Position numbers and translations under genes: made by a program
Part shown: positions 62,541-64,000 of the stretch, piece after piece
Layout of the letters: each line of letters opens with the position of its first letter
Position numbering within the stretch: position 1 is the first letter of the stretch
NCBI GenBank assembly: GCA_951812895.1
Contig: OX638333.1
Location: 3,266,001-3,330,000, forward strand
DNA length: 64,000 nt
Reading direction: 5' to 3'
Source of the DNA: an uncultured Roseovarius sp.
Lineage (GTDB): Bacteria > Pseudomonadota > Alphaproteobacteria > Rhodobacterales > Rhodobacteraceae
The notes under the pieces: model-generated
Databases searched by the model: none
What the model was told of the DNA's origin: nothing
Seen by the model: the letters and a program-made list of their open reading frames with translations, nothing else

Positions 62541-63496
62541 GCCGATATCCTTTGCGTAAAGCATTGATTGTTTTTATGTTTCATCAGGTCTGCGGTCACA
62601 CCTACCGCAATTGCCTGCGGGTGTTTGCCAAGTTCGGGTGCGCCGATCGGGCATTGGATGCGCTCAATCTGTTCCGCCGTATGGCCCAACTGAGACAGGC
62701 GGCTGCGAAAGCGTGCCCATTTGGTGTCCGATCCGATCAACCCGGCAAAAGCGAATTCCTGTTGCAGCAGCGTATGGCATAGTTCCAGATCGTAGTCATG
62801 TTCGGGGGTCATAATCAGATGCATGGCCTCTGGCGGTGCGGACTGCATCACTTCAGTGGGTAGCGAGACCCAGCTTTGGCGGAGCGTGTCGGGCAAGCCC
62901 GCAAACTGGCTTTCGCGCACATCGACCAAAAACACCTCGAACTGCGGCAGTTCGATCAAAACAAGGGCCAGCGCGCGCCCGACATGGCCCGCACCGTAGA
63001 TGTAGACCGGTGTGCGGTTGCGCCAGACCGGTTCGATCAGCCAGCCGCTGGTGAGGGTGGTTGGAATCGGGGTGTCGTCATGCTGAACCTTTTCGATTTT
63101 GCGTCGTGCGCTGGCAGAGAGGGGCCCTGCATCGGGCGCAATCGGGCGGGCCCAGATACCCTGATATTCGAAACCCTGATCCAGGGCGCGGTAGCGGGCA
63201 GCGTCAAACACCTCTGTCACCAGAGTGGCCGCGCCGCCGCAGCACTGGTTGCGGGCCGGGCCTAACGCGATACGGGCCAGATGAGTGCCGGGCCCTTCGC
63301 TGATCATCTCAAGTGCGTGAGTTTGCGCTTCAAGCTCCAGCCGGCCGCCGCCGATCGTGCCGGCGCTGCCACCTTCCCAGACCAGCATTTCGGTGCCGGC
63401 TTCGCGCGGGGTGGAGCCTTTGGTTTCGGCGATCACGATACGTGCGACTATCTTATGTGCCTCCAGCGCGTCAGAGAGGGCTTCGATGTCAAACAT
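62537..63496 (-). CDS. xdhC: Xanthine dehydrogenase accessory protein XdhC
   Basis: A 319-residue protein from the ATG at 63496 (MFDIEALSDALEAHKIVARI); the frame is open further upstream inside xdhB but not coding there. XdhC binds and sulfurates the molybdenum cofactor and hands it to xanthine dehydrogenase. It shows AETKGSTPREAGTEMLVW, GTIGGGRLELEAQ, QCCGGAATLVTEVF and the Rossmann stretch VYIYGAGHVGRALALVL. The start lies within the last codons of xdhB (8-bp overlap). Confidence 0.95.
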   Translation of the reverse strand: MFDIEALSDALEAHKIVARIVIAETKGSTPREAGTEMLVWEGGSAGTIGGGRLELEAQTHALEMISEGPGTHLARIALGPARNQCCGGAATLVTEVFDAARYRALDQGFEYQGIWARPIAPDAGPLSASARRKIEKVQHDDTPIPTTLTSGWLIEPVWRNRTPVYIYGAGHVGRALALVLIELPQFEVFLVDVRESQFAGLPDTLRQSWVSLPTEVMQSAPPEAMHLIMTPEHDYDLELCHTLLQQEFAFAGLIGSDTKWARFRSRLSQLGHTAEQIERIQCPIGAPELGKHPQAIAVGVTADLMKHKNNQCFTQRISA

Positions 63497-64000
63497 CGGC
63501 GGCCTCCTGTACCTGCTGAACTGTTTTGAGGATACGTTCGGCTGTGGCCGGAGCATCCAGCGCCGGGTAGGCCGCACCACAAGCCGCGATGGCGTCTGAC
63601 AGGGCGAGATAGGCCGAGATACCCAGCATGAAGGGCGGTTCGCCCACGGCCTTGGACCGGTAAATGGTCTCTTCACGGTTTTCACCATCCCAGAGGGCGA
63701 CATTGAAGATGTCGGGCCGGTCCGAACAGGCCGGGATTTTGTAGGTGGAAGGGGCGTGCGTGGTGAGCTGGCCATGGTCGTCCCAGACCAGTTCTTCCGT
63801 GGTGAGCCATCCGGCGCCCTGGACATAGCCGCCTTCGACCTGACCAATGTCGAGTGCCGGGTTCAGGCTGGCGCCTGCGTCGTGGATGATATCAGCCCGC
63901 AGGATGCGGTTTTCGCCGGTCAGCGTGTCGATCACCACTTCGGTCAGGGCCGCGCCATAGGCAAAGTAGAAAAATGGTCGCCCTTCGCCCTTGATCCGGT
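63489..64000 (-). CDS. xdhB: Xanthine dehydrogenase molybdopterin-binding subunit, C-terminal part (5' end beyond window)
   Basis: The last 169 or so residues of the large molybdenum subunit are visible, running in frame past the window edge. EGRPFFYFAYGAALTEVVID, RADIIHDAGASLNPALDIGQ, EGGYVQGAGWLTTEELVWD and STYKIPACSDRPDIFNVALW are typical of XdhB. KAVGEPPFMLGISAYLALSD includes the active-site Glu region (GEPP). The enzyme oxidises hypoxanthine and xanthine to urate. It is first of the visible purine operon. Confidence 0.95.
   Translation of the reverse strand, partial: RIKGEGRPFFYFAYGAALTEVVIDTLTGENRILRADIIHDAGASLNPALDIGQVEGGYVQGAGWLTTEELVWDDHGQLTTHAPSTYKIPACSDRPDIFNVALWDGENREETIYRSKAVGEPPFMLGISAYLALSDAIAACGAAYPALDAPATAERILKTVQQVQEAADV

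Overview
The window reads as chromosomal DNA of a marine Rhodobacterales bacterium (Roseobacter group, Alphaproteobacteria). The evidence is the gene content: glnB-glnA, several GcvT-fused flavoprotein dehydrogenases of the dimethylglycine/sarcosine type, two complete betaine-type ABC importers, a Hint-domain protein, a DUF6314 protein, and a BMP-type purine importer next to xdhBC. This placement rests on protein recognition and gene order only; no search was run.

Layout. 1-3.1 kb: end of a DUF6314 gene, then two unknown membrane-anchored proteins either side of an MltB-type lytic transglycosylase whose signal peptide is split by a one-base frameshift in a C run. 3.1-9.5 kb: a DUF3445 (heme-dependent oxidative N-demethylase family) protein, an ATP-grasp protein, glnA and glnB, the bifunctional NAD(P)HX repair gene nnr and a Hint-domain protein. 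tRNA-Leu(TAG) is at 9.7 kb. 9.9-40.2 kb: a large methylated-amine/osmolyte region. Operon A (17.8 to 9.9 kb, minus) encodes a betaine-type ABC importer, an alpha/beta hydrolase, a choline-kinase-like protein and an FAD/GcvT demethylating dehydrogenase, with a divergent LysR regulator. Operon B (28.9 to 19.0 kb, minus) encodes a second betaine-type importer followed by a cytoplasmic DMSO-reductase-family molybdoenzyme, a GcvT-like protein, an iron alcohol dehydrogenase and a CitE-like lyase, with a divergent BetI-like regulator. A DMT exporter, a BetA-like GMC oxidoreductase, tRNA-Gln(TTG), an SH3 protein, a 2-hydroxyacid dehydrogenase, a gamma-glutamyltransferase, an unknown protein and a second FAD/GcvT dehydrogenase follow.

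40-45.5 kb: a small secreted protein divergent from a CadC-like regulator with TPR repeats, a GH25 lysozyme, a DUF938 methyltransferase, and a LysR gene divergent from a DUF4242 gene. 45.6-52.4 kb is an accessory region: an IS1111-type IS110 element, a metal-related trio (membrane anchor protein, HupE/UreJ, His-rich protein), an IS1182-family element, and a DUF1326/DUF2182 pair with an HxlR regulator. 53.3-57.1 kb: a compact four-gene cassette of a TetR regulator, a rare alpha/beta-hydrolase/glycosyltransferase fusion and two paralogous NTF2-like proteins. 57.4-57.7 kb: a roughly 225-bp element without transposase whose ends match those of the IS1182 element. 57.7-64 kb: a purine module with xdhB (partial), xdhC and a BMP/nucleoside-type ABC importer.

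The most promising uncharacterised systems are operon B (a putative import, oxide-reduction and demethylation pathway for a methylated zwitterion) and the hydrolase-glycosyltransferase/NTF2 cassette. The sequence also offers several testable regulatory elements: a hairpin that sequesters a Shine-Dalgarno site, intra-operon hairpins downstream of both betaine-binding-protein genes, and tandem OmpR-like direct repeats next to the CadC-like gene.
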